Of a DNA stretch of 64,000 nt, positions 8,318 to 16,831 are shown piece by piece. Made by a program: the position numbers and the translations under genes. The DNA comes from Chryseobacterium sp. RU37D (GTDB taxonomy: Bacteria > Bacteroidota > Bacteroidia > Flavobacteriales > Weeksellaceae): NCBI RefSeq assembly GCF_900156075.1, contig NZ_FTMM01000001.1, forward strand, positions 62,001 through 126,000, read 5' to 3'. Within the stretch, counting starts at the first letter, position 1. Every line of letters begins with the position of its first letter. The notes under the pieces are model-generated. The model made no database searches, had not been told where the DNA came from, and worked only from the letters and a program-made list of their open reading frames with translations.

Positions 8318-9724
8318 CTACCAGTTTTTATCAATCATAAATATCATTTGTGTCATGGCAACAGCTCCTAATAGAAGCTCTCTTTTGTTCACCTTGTCAA
8401 AAGTATCTTCTACGGAATGGTGATAATCAAAATATCTTTGAGAATCTACAACAAGCTCAGCCAGTGGAATATCCAGTTTTTTCAACGGTGAAATATCCTG
8501 AATGGCTTCAGTCTGATCAAAATCATAGACTCCGTAAGGGAGAAAATATTCTTTCCAGGGATAAATTAATCTTCTTCTTTGCGGTGACATATCCAGCGAA
8601 AATCCTCTTGGGGAATATCCTCCCGCATCGGTTCCTAAAGCAAAAATGTGCTTTTCATCCTTCTTTTTTACATAAGCCGCATACATTTCACGGCCTTGCC
8701 CTCCGTTTTCACTGTTGGCGAATAAAACTACCCGAATAGTGTGATTATTTTCATATCCAAGCGCTTTTAAAGTTCTTAAAACTTCGATACACTGGACTAC
8801 ACCGGTTCCGTCATCAATGGCTCCTTCACCGAAGTCCCAGGAGTCAAGCTGGGCTCCTAAAATAATTACTTTAGAATCTTTTTTACCCTGAATTTCTGCA
8901 ATAATATTTGGATTGGTGGTTTCGCCTTTTGATTCGGCGGACATGTTTATTTTGGCTGTGATTTTTTGCTTTTTTACTAATTTTTCCAATTCATCGGCAG
9001 ATCTCACACCGATTGATAATGCGGGAATCCTTATTTTATCATCCGGTTCGTAATAAATCATCTTTGCGTGCGGAATGTCGTCATTAGCTGTTGTTAATGA
9101 TCTTATAATTAAAGCTTTCGCGCCTGTTTTTGCAATGACGGATGCCGAAATTAATTTTGATTTTGCCGTAAGTAAATAAGAGTCGTTGGTATTAATGATG
9201 GTAGGATCCATCGGGACATTCACGAAAACAATCTTGTTTTTGAGCTGGCCGATTGACATTGCATTCAGTTCAGTAGTTGAGTTGACTAAAACAATTTCCC
9301 CGGTAAGGTCTTTTCCGCCAGTCCCCTCAGAATTACCAAAAGAAAGCATTCTTATATTTCTCCATTCTTCATTTCCTGCTTTTATTTGGAGAGATTCTTT
9401 TCCCCTGATCCAGACTGGAGCTTTTGCTTCCTGCCTCCAGATCATATCTATACCGATTTCTTTGAATTTCTTTTCGGCCCATTCTACAGCCTTTGTATAT
9501 CCGGAAGTTGCGCTGAAGCGAGGTCCAACGCCTTTTGTAAGCTCACCAAGGTTATTATAAGCCATTCCGTTGGTCATAATCTCGTCTGAGATCTTTTTAA
9601 ACTCATCGTTATAGTTAAATTTTGCAAGGGTAGTGGTCTTCTTTACCACTTTTTTCTGAGATTTTTTTTGAGAAAATAAAAATCCACCCCAAAAGAGTGG
9701 AATTATAATGAATATTTTTTTCAT
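8318..9724 (-). CDS. M28 family paralogue lacking catalytic residues (pseudo-peptidase)
   Basis: A 468-residue secreted paralogue of the next gene. After a signal peptide (MKKIFIIIPLFWGGFLFSQ) comes a basic segment 'KKSQKKVVKKTTT', then the full M28 fold. The metal-binding His is replaced by Gln292 ('GAQLDSWD') and the catalytic Glu by Ser338 ('ANSENG'), while the Asp pair ('DDGTG'), Asp366 ('TDAGG') and the terminal 'DYHH' remain. Because the base catalyst and a zinc ligand are both gone, peptidase activity is unlikely. The reading frame is intact over its whole length, so it is probably kept for binding, regulation or as a partner of the active enzyme, with which it is co-translated. Confidence 0.88.
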   Translation of the reverse strand: MKKIFIIIPLFWGGFLFSQKKSQKKVVKKTTTLAKFNYNDEFKKISDEIMTNGMAYNNLGELTKGVGPRFSATSGYTKAVEWAEKKFKEIGIDMIWRQEAKAPVWIRGKESLQIKAGNEEWRNIRMLSFGNSEGTGGKDLTGEIVLVNSTTELNAMSIGQLKNKIVFVNVPMDPTIINTNDSYLLTAKSKLISASVIAKTGAKALIIRSLTTANDDIPHAKMIYYEPDDKIRIPALSIGVRSADELEKLVKKQKITAKINMSAESKGETTNPNIIAEIQGKKDSKVIILGAQLDSWDFGEGAIDDGTGVVQCIEVLRTLKALGYENNHTIRVVLFANSENGGQGREMYAAYVKKKDEKHIFALGTDAGGYSPRGFSLDMSPQRRRLIYPWKEYFLPYGVYDFDQTEAIQDISPLKKLDIPLAELVVDSQRYFDYHHSVEDTFDKVNKRELLLGAVAMTQMIFMIDKNW

Positions 9725-9779
9725 TTTTTATTTACCTTTCTTTTTCCGTTGATAAAATTAAGGAAAAAAAGGGAATTTT

Positions 9780-11024
9780 TTAAGGTTTCATATCATACAT
9801 TAACAATGCTGTAACCAGTTTTGGCTCAATGAATGTGCATTTTGGGGGCATACTCAGCTTTAAATCTGAAATTTTAATCATATCGTTAAAGCTTACAGGA
9901 TAGATCCCGAATCCTAATTTACCTTCTCCATTATCTACTTTACCCTTAATCTGATTAATTCCTTCAATGCTTGAAGTTCCTTTAATATAAGAAATTTTTT
10001 CCGAACTGTCCGGATCTTCAATTTTTAAAATATTTTTAAAGATATATTTATCAAGAAGATGATGATCAAGACTATCAAGAGTCATTTCCGGAGAACGAAG
10101 ATCATGCTTTACATGAAGAGAATAGAATTTACCATCAAGATACATTGAAATGTGGAATTTTTGTGATGGATAATAGGCTGTTTCTCCTTTTTCATGGATC
10201 AAGAAATATTCTTCTAGCTGTTTAAGAAAATCTTTTGTTGAAATACCGTTTAAATCTGCCAAAATCCTATTGTAATCATGAATTTTAATAGATTGGTTTG
10301 ATACTATAAAGCTATATACGAAGTTGTAAAGCTCCGTACCGTTGTGTCTCTTATTCTTTTCTTTCTGATGCTTTGCATTGAGTGCTGTAGAACCAATCCT
10401 GTGGTGTCCGTCTGCAATATAAAAAGAGTCTATTTGATCTATTACCTCCTTGAACTGCTGTAGTTTCAGACGGTTGTCAATTCTCCAGATTTTATGCCTG
10501 ATCCCTTTTGAATCCACATGATTGAAAATAGGAACATTTTTTTCCTCATGGTTCATAAGCAGTTCAATCTTAGAATTAGCAGGATATGTAAGCAGAACGG
10601 GTTCTGCCTGGATGTTTACTTTTTCAAGATAATGTGCCAGTTTTTCTTTCTTTTGAGGAATGGTACTTTCGTGTCTTTTGATTTTCCCGTTCCAGAAATC
10701 TTCAATGCTGGTAAGGCCCAGAAGCCCTCTGAAAACCTGTTTGTTGGGATAGATCTGTTCATAAAGATAATACGCAGAGTTGTCCTGAACGAGTTTGTTC
10801 TCGCTCAAAAGCTCTTCGAATGTCGATCGGATTTTTCTTAAATTCCTATCAATATCTTTGGATTTACTTACAACATAGGGTTTTATCATATTGATGTAAG
10901 TGTTTTCAACTTGAGCTTTTTCCGCTATTTCTTCCTGTGTAAAATTATCCAGAGGGTGAGTAGGGAAAGTACTCTCATAGTCTTTATGAGGTCTTATTCC
11001 ACGAAAAGGTTTAAAAACAGGCAT
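9780..11024 (-). CDS. DUF1015 family protein, possible serine kinase
   Basis: A 414-residue cytoplasmic protein of the DUF1015 family, with the family signature 'YIADGHHRIGS' around residue 210. The family includes free-serine kinases (SerK of Thermococcus, SbnI of Staphylococcus) that make O-phosphoserine. The gene starts 3 nt after serA and sits in the same transcript as serA and, further upstream, serC. This context supports a role in phosphoserine metabolism. Whether this copy phosphorylates serine, or regulates the pathway, cannot be read from the sequence. The C-terminus 'ALLMYDMKP' is typical of the family. Confidence 0.85.
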   Translation of the reverse strand: MPVFKPFRGIRPHKDYESTFPTHPLDNFTQEEIAEKAQVENTYINMIKPYVVSKSKDIDRNLRKIRSTFEELLSENKLVQDNSAYYLYEQIYPNKQVFRGLLGLTSIEDFWNGKIKRHESTIPQKKEKLAHYLEKVNIQAEPVLLTYPANSKIELLMNHEEKNVPIFNHVDSKGIRHKIWRIDNRLKLQQFKEVIDQIDSFYIADGHHRIGSTALNAKHQKEKNKRHNGTELYNFVYSFIVSNQSIKIHDYNRILADLNGISTKDFLKQLEEYFLIHEKGETAYYPSQKFHISMYLDGKFYSLHVKHDLRSPEMTLDSLDHHLLDKYIFKNILKIEDPDSSEKISYIKGTSSIEGINQIKGKVDNGEGKLGFGIYPVSFNDMIKISDLKLSMPPKCTFIEPKLVTALLMYDMKP

Positions 11025-11027
11025 ATT

Positions 11028-11990
11028 TTATTTTATAGTTTCTTTTATTTTGATAATTTGGTCTGCAAGCTCTACTCCGATTTTTTCCTGCGCATCCACC
11101 GTATTTCCGCCTACATGAGGGGAAAGCGAAAGGGCAGGGTTCATCAGTAAAAGCACTTCGGGATTCGGTTCTTTTTCAAAAACATCCAAAGCTGCGCCGG
11201 CTACTTTTCCTGATTCTATAAAATCAATCAGAGCTACTTCATTCATCACGCCACCTCTTGCAGTATTTACTATATAGACTCCATCTTTCATTTTCTCAAA
11301 CTGAGGTGTGTCTATGATATATTCATTGGTTTTTGGAGTATTGATACTGATAAAATCCGCCTCTTTAAGGAAAGCATCCATATCATTGGTAGTAGTGATC
11401 TCAAAATTCACCGTCTGGCCATTAAAAAAGGTTAATCCAAGGGTTTCTGTTTTAGGCTTTCTGGTCAAAACCTTAACGTTCATTCCTAAAGCGATCCCCA
11501 TTTTCACGACTTCCTGACCTATACTTCCAAAACCGATAACTCCCAAAGTCTTTCCTGAAAGTTCATAAGCTTTGCTGAAGGATTTTTTCATGGCATTGAA
11601 ATGCGTTTCTCCTTCCAGCGGCATCAGTCTGTTTGACTCGTGAAGGAATCTCGCCAAAGAAAATAAATGTGCAAAAGCCAGCTCTGCAACCGATTTTGAA
11701 GATGCAGTAGGTGTATTGATCACATATTTTCCTTTTTCAATGGCATATTCAACATCAATATTATCCATCCCGATGCCGCCTCTTCCGATGATTTTTAGAT
11801 TCGGACAGGCATCTATCAAATCCTGTCTTACTTTCGTAGCACTTCTTACCAAAAGAACGTCTACATTATTCTCATTGATGAAACTGATAATATGGTCCTG
11901 AGCAACCCTGTTGTCCAGCACTTCAATTCCCGCATTTTTCAATGCTTGTTCTCCTGCTTTCGAAATACCGTCGTTAGCTAAAACTTTCAT
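11028..11990 (-). CDS. serA: D-3-phosphoglycerate dehydrogenase (short form)
   Basis: Catalyses NAD-dependent oxidation of 3-phosphoglycerate, the first step of serine synthesis. Visible are the NAD-binding glycine motif 'GVIGFGSIGQEV' (about 155) and the catalytic Arg ('NTARGGVMNE'), Glu and His ('SPHVGGNT') of D-2-hydroxyacid dehydrogenases. At 320 residues it lacks the C-terminal ACT domain, so serine feedback through ACT is not expected. serC lies upstream on the same strand with a 134-nt gap, and the DUF1015 gene follows by 3 nt. The 2-hydroxyacid dehydrogenase fold is certain; the exact substrate is inferred from neighbours. Confidence 0.88.
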   Translation of the reverse strand: MKVLANDGISKAGEQALKNAGIEVLDNRVAQDHIISFINENNVDVLLVRSATKVRQDLIDACPNLKIIGRGGIGMDNIDVEYAIEKGKYVINTPTASSKSVAELAFAHLFSLARFLHESNRLMPLEGETHFNAMKKSFSKAYELSGKTLGVIGFGSIGQEVVKMGIALGMNVKVLTRKPKTETLGLTFFNGQTVNFEITTTNDMDAFLKEADFISINTPKTNEYIIDTPQFEKMKDGVYIVNTARGGVMNEVALIDFIESGKVAGAALDVFEKEPNPEVLLLMNPALSLSPHVGGNTVDAQEKIGVELADQIIKIKETIK

Positions 11991-12124
11991 GGTTTTATTT
12001 AATTTAAAAATTTCAAAGATTGAATTATTTAAAAATTTAAATAGTTGCGCAAATTAAGAAAATTTAAAATAACGCTCAATATTCTTCAAATAATTCTTCA
12101 ATGTTTGAATTTTTAATCCTTAAA

Positions 12125-13189
12125 CTATTTAATAGATTTCATTACATCTACCAAAACCTGAACGCTTTCTATCGGTAAAGCATTATATAAACTTGCTCTG
12201 TATCCGCCTAAGCTTCTGTGTCCGTTCAGTCCGCTGATTCCTGCAGCTTTCCATGAATTGTCGAATTCTTCTTTTTTGGTTTCATCTAAAAGCTTAAAGG
12301 AAACATTCATCAATGAACGATCTTCTTTCACACAGAACGTCTCAAACAGAGGGTTGCGGTCGATCTCATCATATAAAAGCTGGGCTTTGGCTTCATTTCT
12401 GGCCTCAGCAGCGGCAATTCCGCCATTGTTTTCCAAATGCTGTAAAGTAAGCAGAGAAGCATAAACCGGGAAAACAGGTGGTGTATTGTACATGGATTCT
12501 TTTGCAATATGCTGAGAATAATCAAGCATTGAAAGCATATTTTCCCTGCCTGTTTTTCCAAGAATATCTTTTTTAATGACCACTAAAGTTACTCCTGCAG
12601 GTCCCATGTTTTTCTGGGCTCCGGCATAGATCAGATCAAATTTTGAAAAGTCTAACTGTCTTGAGAAAATATCAGAACTCATATCACAAACCATCAGCGT
12701 ATCTACTTTCGGAAAGGATTTCATCTGAGTTCCGTAGATGGTATTATTTGAAGTGCAGTGGAAATAGTCATATTCCGAACCTACAGTATAATTTTTGGGG
12801 ATAAAAGAATAGTTTTCTTCTTTGGAAGAGCCCACGACGTCTACCGTTCCTATTTTTTTTGCTTCTTTAATCGCACCGGCAGCCCATGTTCCTGTATCAA
12901 GGTAAGCCGCTTTACCTCCAACTTTCATCAGATTGTAAGGAACCATTGCAAACTGCAGGCTGGCACCACCTCCCAGATATAAAACTTCATAATCATCACC
13001 CAAATTCATTAATCTTTTTACAATGGTGCGCGCTTCATCCATCACTGCCACGAAGTCTTTACTTCTGTGCGAAATTTCAAGAAGTGACAATCCTATTCCG
13101 TTGAAATCAAGAATAGCCTGTGCAGATTTTTCGAATACTTCCTGAGGTAAAATACATGGTCCTGCGCTAAAGTTGTGCTTTTTGCTCAT
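12125..13189 (-). CDS. serC: Phosphoserine aminotransferase
   Basis: PLP enzyme converting 3-phosphohydroxypyruvate and glutamate to phosphoserine; the same fold acts in pyridoxal phosphate synthesis. The N-terminus 'NFSAGPCILP' and the PLP-lysine motif 'YAGAQKNMGPAG' are diagnostic. It is 354 residues, of normal length, ending 'SVQVLVDVMKSIK'. It is the first gene of the serC-serA-DUF1015 series. A ferredoxin gene lies upstream on the same strand but is separated by a terminator-like hairpin. Confidence 0.95.
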   Translation of the reverse strand: MSKKHNFSAGPCILPQEVFEKSAQAILDFNGIGLSLLEISHRSKDFVAVMDEARTIVKRLMNLGDDYEVLYLGGGASLQFAMVPYNLMKVGGKAAYLDTGTWAAGAIKEAKKIGTVDVVGSSKEENYSFIPKNYTVGSEYDYFHCTSNNTIYGTQMKSFPKVDTLMVCDMSSDIFSRQLDFSKFDLIYAGAQKNMGPAGVTLVVIKKDILGKTGRENMLSMLDYSQHIAKESMYNTPPVFPVYASLLTLQHLENNGGIAAAEARNEAKAQLLYDEIDRNPLFETFCVKEDRSLMNVSFKLLDETKKEEFDNSWKAAGISGLNGHRSLGGYRASLYNALPIESVQVLVDVMKSIK

Positions 13190-13279
13190 ATTTTTATTTT
13201 TTTGGTTACTGTATAATTTTCATTTTACAGCTTTATTTAGTTTAAATTAATTTTTTGTGTTTTGTATATGTTATATATA

Positions 13280-13316
13280 AAAAACCGCCTCATGCTGGAT
13301 GAGACGGCAGTTTTTA
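13280..13316. terminator. Terminator of ferredoxin gene
   Basis: AACCGCCTCAT and ATGAGACGGCAGTT pair across a GCTGG loop, with A/T runs on either side. It lies directly at the 3' end of the minus-strand ferredoxin gene. Confidence 0.6.
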
Positions 13317-13664
13317 TTCTCCGTGCAAGAATGCTTTTTTATTAAGCAGCGCTTCTTCAGATTCTACATGATCTTCATCCGGAACACAGCAGTCTACCGG
13401 GCAGACAGCGGCACATTGCGGCTCTTCGTGGAAGCCTTTACATTCTGTACATTTATCTGTTACAATGAAATAAACATCATCGCTTACCGGTTCCTGAGGT
13501 GCGTCTGCATCCACTGTCAATCCTGATGTAAGTGTCACGGTACCCTTTAGCTCAGTACCTTCCGAAGCTTTCCAATCTACCGCTCCTTCATAAATTGCAT
13601 TATTCGGACATTCTGGTTCGCAAGCTCCGCAATTAATGCATTCATCAGTTATTTTAATAGCCAT
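13314..13664 (-). CDS. 2[4Fe-4S] ferredoxin
   Basis: Low-potential electron carrier with two 4Fe-4S clusters. The first cysteine set is 'CINCGACEPECP' (residues about 10-21). The second is 'CTECKGFHEEPQCAAVCPVDCC', with an insertion between its Cys residues as in bacterial dicluster ferredoxins. A 40-residue spacer separates the motifs. It is divergent from the acyl-CoA reductase gene with a 59-nt gap, an arrangement suggesting shared control or a redox partnership. Confidence 0.9.
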   Translation of the reverse strand: MAIKITDECINCGACEPECPNNAIYEGAVDWKASEGTELKGTVTLTSGLTVDADAPQEPVSDDVYFIVTDKCTECKGFHEEPQCAAVCPVDCCVPDEDHVESEEALLNKKAFLHGE

Positions 13665-13677
13665 CGCTAATTTTTTT

Positions 13678-13685
13678 TAAATTTG
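13678..13685 (+). promoter_or_regulatory. -7 element of acyl-CoA reductase gene
   Basis: TAAATTTG exactly matches TAnnTTTG and lies 38 nt before the ATG at 13724. No good -33 box is seen because this stretch overlaps the start of the divergent ferredoxin gene. Confidence 0.45.
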
Positions 13686-13723
13686 CACAAAATTACAAAA
13701 TATTCCCCAATTTTACAGTAATT

Positions 13724-14758
13724 ATGAATATTGAAAATCAAGTTTTAGGACTTACACGGCTAAGTGATTATATAAAAGAATTTTTAGCAAAAAATCCGGA
13801 AAATTATAATGAAAATGATTCTGGTTTTGAATTATTGTTAAGAAAGTCAGAAATTGAAAACACTTGGTTTACTCTTGAAAACCAGAAATTTGCCCTGAAG
13901 CAATGGGCGGATTTACTAACTGAAGAAAATATCAATAACTGGATTAAAGAATATTCTATCTCAAAAATATCAAAAAGAGTAGGTCTGATCCTTGCCGGAA
14001 ATATCCCTCTGGTGGGCTTTCATGATGTGATTTCAGTAGTATTGAGCAATCATATTCCTGTGATCAAGCTGTCTTCGAAAGACCGGTATATGATCCCATT
14101 TTTATTAAAAAAATGGAAAGAATTTTCGGAAGGAAATGTGGAGTACGAGTTTGTTGAAAAACTAGAAAACTTCGATGCCGTAATTGCTACAGGAAGCAAT
14201 AATACGGCAAGATACCTTGAATACTATTTTAAAAACCATTTGCATATCATCAGAAAAAACAGAACGTCAATTGCCATTTTGAAAGGTGATGAAACAGACG
14301 AGGAATTAAAGCTTTTAGCGAAAGATATTTTCCAATATTTCGGATTGGGTTGCAGAAATGTAACCCGGATTTTCATTCCGCAGGACTTTGTCATTGACAG
14401 GTTATTTGAGAACTTTTTAGACTTTCAGGATGTTATCAATCATAATAAATATGCCAATAATTATGACTACAACAGGGCGGTTTACCTTTTAAACCAGGAA
14501 CAATTCTGGGATAACAATTTCGTCATGCTGAAAGAAGATGATAAACTTTTCAGTCCTCTTTCTGTAATTCATTTCAGCAGATATTCTTCTTTGGATGAAG
14601 TAAAGGATTTTATTACCGAAAATGAAGAAAATATTCAATGTGTTGTAGCCAAAGACGCGCTCGGCTTGGAATCAATAGCACTGGGTGAAGCACAAAATCC
14701 GGGATTAAATACTTACGCCGACAATGTTGATACCCTGAAATTTTTATCATTAATTTAA
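13724..14758 (+). CDS. LuxC-like acyl-CoA reductase
   Basis: Predicted NAD(P)H-dependent reductase of acyl-CoA to aldehyde, in the LuxC/aldehyde dehydrogenase superfamily. The catalytic Cys is likely that in 'FGLGCRNVTRIF', and the cofactor region is 'AVIATGSNNTARY'. At 344 residues it is shorter than classical LuxC (about 480), as usual for flavobacterial homologues. No luxAB, luxD or luxE are near, so bioluminescence is not suggested. The divergent ferredoxin is a common neighbour. The physiological substrate is unknown. Confidence 0.8.
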   Translation: MNIENQVLGLTRLSDYIKEFLAKNPENYNENDSGFELLLRKSEIENTWFTLENQKFALKQWADLLTEENINNWIKEYSISKISKRVGLILAGNIPLVGFHDVISVVLSNHIPVIKLSSKDRYMIPFLLKKWKEFSEGNVEYEFVEKLENFDAVIATGSNNTARYLEYYFKNHLHIIRKNRTSIAILKGDETDEELKLLAKDIFQYFGLGCRNVTRIFIPQDFVIDRLFENFLDFQDVINHNKYANNYDYNRAVYLLNQEQFWDNNFVMLKEDDKLFSPLSVIHFSRYSSLDEVKDFITENEENIQCVVAKDALGLESIALGEAQNPGLNTYADNVDTLKFLSLI

Positions 14759-14796
14759 TTCTTCGTATCTTCCGTCAGCCAATCTAAAAGAGTATT

Positions 14797-15243
14797 ATGA
14801 AAAAATTGTTGCTTATTCTTGCCGTATCAGTGTATCAGCTAAGCTTTTCTCAGAACAGCAAAATAAAAATTGTTGAAAGCAAGGAGATTCAGCTGACTTC
14901 GGAATTAAGTAAAGATAAGATAGAATTTTATGATAAAATTTTTTTAAAATTCGTAGATGCCTTGAAAAATTCTGATAAGCAGGCTATTAATGCATTGATT
15001 TCCGATAAAGTGAAAGATGTGGTAACAGATAATATTGTTCAAAAATTATCCGTAGGCATCAATTTCGAAAGAAAAACAACGGTCTACAAATCAGGATATC
15101 AGAAGCTTTTGGATAATGAAACATATCCGGGAATCCAGTATAAATATGCTGATGATCATTCTAGTCCGCCTAGGGATATTATTACGGTAATTTTTGAAAA
15201 TGACGGAAAAATTCTTGGTGTAAAGCCTTATTACAGCGAATAA
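14797..15243 (+). CDS. Small secreted protein, unknown
   Basis: 148 residues with a clear signal peptide (MKKLLLILAVSVYQLSFSQ). The mature part has a long helix ('KDKIEFYDKIFLKFVDALKN') followed by a beta-rich end ('DIITVIFENDGKILGVKPYYS'), recalling NTF2-like or DUF3887-type helper domains, though this is not certain. It is transcribed in the same direction as the acyl-CoA reductase (38-nt gap) and the membrane protein that follows. Confidence 0.6.
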   Translation: MKKLLLILAVSVYQLSFSQNSKIKIVESKEIQLTSELSKDKIEFYDKIFLKFVDALKNSDKQAINALISDKVKDVVTDNIVQKLSVGINFERKTTVYKSGYQKLLDNETYPGIQYKYADDHSSPPRDIITVIFENDGKILGVKPYYSE

Positions 15244-15286
15244 ATTATTGCTTAAAGAAAAAAAATAAAATTTAAATAATAAAACT

Positions 15287-15973
15287 ATGATGACAAATGT
15301 TTTAGTTGCGCATTCTTCAGATGTTGAAAAGGCGAACTTTTACAAAAAAACGTATTTGCATGTTGCTTTGTCAATTCTTGCATTTATAGGGGTTGAAACG
15401 GTATTGTTGAACGTCGTTCCCGTAGAACTTATTGCAATGATGTTCGGGCAAAAGTATACATGGCTATTAATTATCGGTGTATTCTGGCTGGCTTCGATTC
15501 TGGCTAATAAATGGTCTCTATCACAAAGTAAATCAATACAATACCTTGGTTTAGGATTTTATATATTACTTGAAGCAGTGATTTTCCTGCCATTGATTTA
15601 TATTGCTGTATTACAAGCCGGGACTGTAGTGATCTATCAGGCTGCAATGCTTACTATCGCTATGTTTGCAGGGATTTCTGCAGTTGCTTTTACTTCAAAA
15701 AGAGATTTTTCATTCCTTAGAAATATCATCATTATCGGTGGATTTATTTCTCTTGGATTAATCGTCGGAGGAATCATTTTCGGGTTCAATCTTGGGCTTT
15801 GGTTTTCCGTACTAATGGTAATTTTAGCTTCTGCTACTATTTTGTACCAGACAAGCAAACTGAAAGATTCTTATACTACAGATCAGTATGTAGGTGCTTC
15901 TTTACAGCTTTTTGCTTCTATTATGTTGCTGTTCTGGTATATTTTAAGAATTTTAATGAGCAGAAGAAGTTAA
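15287..15973 (+). CDS. BAX-inhibitor-1/YccA family membrane protein
   Basis: Predicted inner-membrane protein of 228 residues with about seven transmembrane helices. These include 'WLLIIGVFWLASILA', 'GFYILLEAVIFLPLIYIAVL' and a paired series near the C-terminus. The aromatic/serine pattern around 'AVAFTSKRDFSFLRN' is typical of the BI-1/YccA (TMBIM) family, whose bacterial members include a pH-dependent calcium leak channel (BsYetJ) and the FtsH-interacting YccA. A specific function here is not shown by context. It is followed by a terminator. Confidence 0.85.
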   Translation: MMTNVLVAHSSDVEKANFYKKTYLHVALSILAFIGVETVLLNVVPVELIAMMFGQKYTWLLIIGVFWLASILANKWSLSQSKSIQYLGLGFYILLEAVIFLPLIYIAVLQAGTVVIYQAAMLTIAMFAGISAVAFTSKRDFSFLRNIIIIGGFISLGLIVGGIIFGFNLGLWFSVLMVILASATILYQTSKLKDSYTTDQYVGASLQLFASIMLLFWYILRILMSRRS

Positions 15974-16046
15974 TTTAGTTATGAGTTTTGAATTATAAGT
16001 TATGAGTTATGAGTTTAATCAAATTTATAATTCACTTTTATAAAGC

Positions 16047-16083
16047 TAAAAAATCCTGATGTTATTCATCGGGATTTTATTTT
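16047..16083 (+). terminator. Terminator of BI-1 gene
   Basis: AAATCCTGATG and TCATCGGGATTT pair around TTAT with a downstream T-rich tract. The preceding 15976-16020 stretch has short direct repeats of 'AGTTATGAGTT', an intergenic slippage-type repeat. Confidence 0.6.
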
Positions 16084-16165
16084 TTAATTAAATACAAATG
16101 ACACTAATTTTACCGTAAATAACATAATTTTAATAAAATCATTTGTGGTATTAGTGTTTAAAAAC

Positions 16166-16414
16166 TTATTTGTCAATTGATCCTAAAACCTTCTGAGCAA
16201 AAGAATTTAAAGCATCTTTTTCGCTCATTCCGTTCTGGACATTAGTGTGAACTTCCAGGGCTCCGCAAATGTTTGTAATTAATTCTCCTGCAACATTCAT
16301 ATCCTCTTCTGTGGTTCCTCTAAACTCAGTGAAGCTTTCCAAAACTTCTAATGTTTTTTCGAGATTTTCAGGAGTCTGGTTCTGATAAAACTGTCTGATT
16401 ATAGGTAACTTCAT
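16166..16414 (-). CDS. DUF6952 family protein
   Basis: 82-residue soluble helical protein of unknown function, matching the DUF6952 pattern ('PIIRQFYQNQTPENLEKTLEVLE', 'ALEVHTNVQNGMSEKDALN'). It overlaps the thioredoxin gene by one base (TAATG), so it is translationally coupled to it. The peroxiredoxin gene lies just upstream. Constant linkage to thioredoxin suggests a redox-linked role, perhaps as a small adaptor; it has no cysteine apart from one in 'NICGALEV'. Confidence 0.8.
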   Translation of the reverse strand: MKLPIIRQFYQNQTPENLEKTLEVLESFTEFRGTTEEDMNVAGELITNICGALEVHTNVQNGMSEKDALNSFAQKVLGSIDK

Positions 16415-16719
16415 TATAATTCGTTAAATAGGGTAATTAAACTTTCAGCCTGATTGGTCTGAACCTGGTTTACTAACTCTCCGTTTCTAAAGATCGCGAA
16501 AGTAGGTAAATTATCAACCTTAGCTAGCTTTCTGCTTTCAGGAAGCTTTTCTGCATCTACATACAGGAAAGGAATACTGTCATTTTCAGTAGCTAATTTT
16601 TTGAATTTCGGCTTCATGATTCTGCAGTTCCCACACCAAGTTGCGCCGTACTGAACAACAACTTTTTCATTATCGCTTACAATATTCTGCAGCGTATCTT
16701 CTGTTAATTCTGTATACAT
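16414..16719 (-). CDS. Thioredoxin family protein (CGNC active site)
   Basis: A 101-residue thioredoxin-fold protein. The active site is WCGNC (residues about 28-32) instead of the canonical WCGPC; the loss of proline is expected to change redox potential. The cis-Pro ('NLPTFAIF') is conserved. The start at 16719 gives a normal thioredoxin N-terminus (MYTELTEDTL); an extension to 16749 adds an unrelated segment inside a repeat. It lies between peroxiredoxin and DUF6952 genes and is the obvious candidate reductant of the peroxiredoxin. Confidence 0.88.
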   Translation of the reverse strand: MYTELTEDTLQNIVSDNEKVVVQYGATWCGNCRIMKPKFKKLATENDSIPFLYVDAEKLPESRKLAKVDNLPTFAIFRNGELVNQVQTNQAESLITLFNEL

Positions 16720-16744
16720 TGTAAATTTTTTAGAATAAAAAAAT

Positions 16745-16813
16745 AACAATGTAGCAATCTAATAATTTACCAGTTTACCAATAATTGTTATACTGATACA
16801 TTGCTACATTGTT
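16745..16813. repeat. 14-bp inverted repeat between peroxiredoxin and thioredoxin genes
   Basis: AACAATGTAGCAAT (16745-16758) and ATTGCTACATTGTT (16800-16813) are perfect inverted copies, with a 41-nt AT-rich spacer. It occupies almost the whole intergenic gap. It could attenuate or separate expression of the two genes, or be an intergenic mobile-type repeat. Confidence 0.6.
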
Positions 16814-16831
16814 ACATTAAAAATTAATATA

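Noticed and set aside
13724..14758. Bioluminescence (lux) locus
   Set aside because: Only a LuxC-like reductase is present; no luxAB, luxD, luxE nearby.
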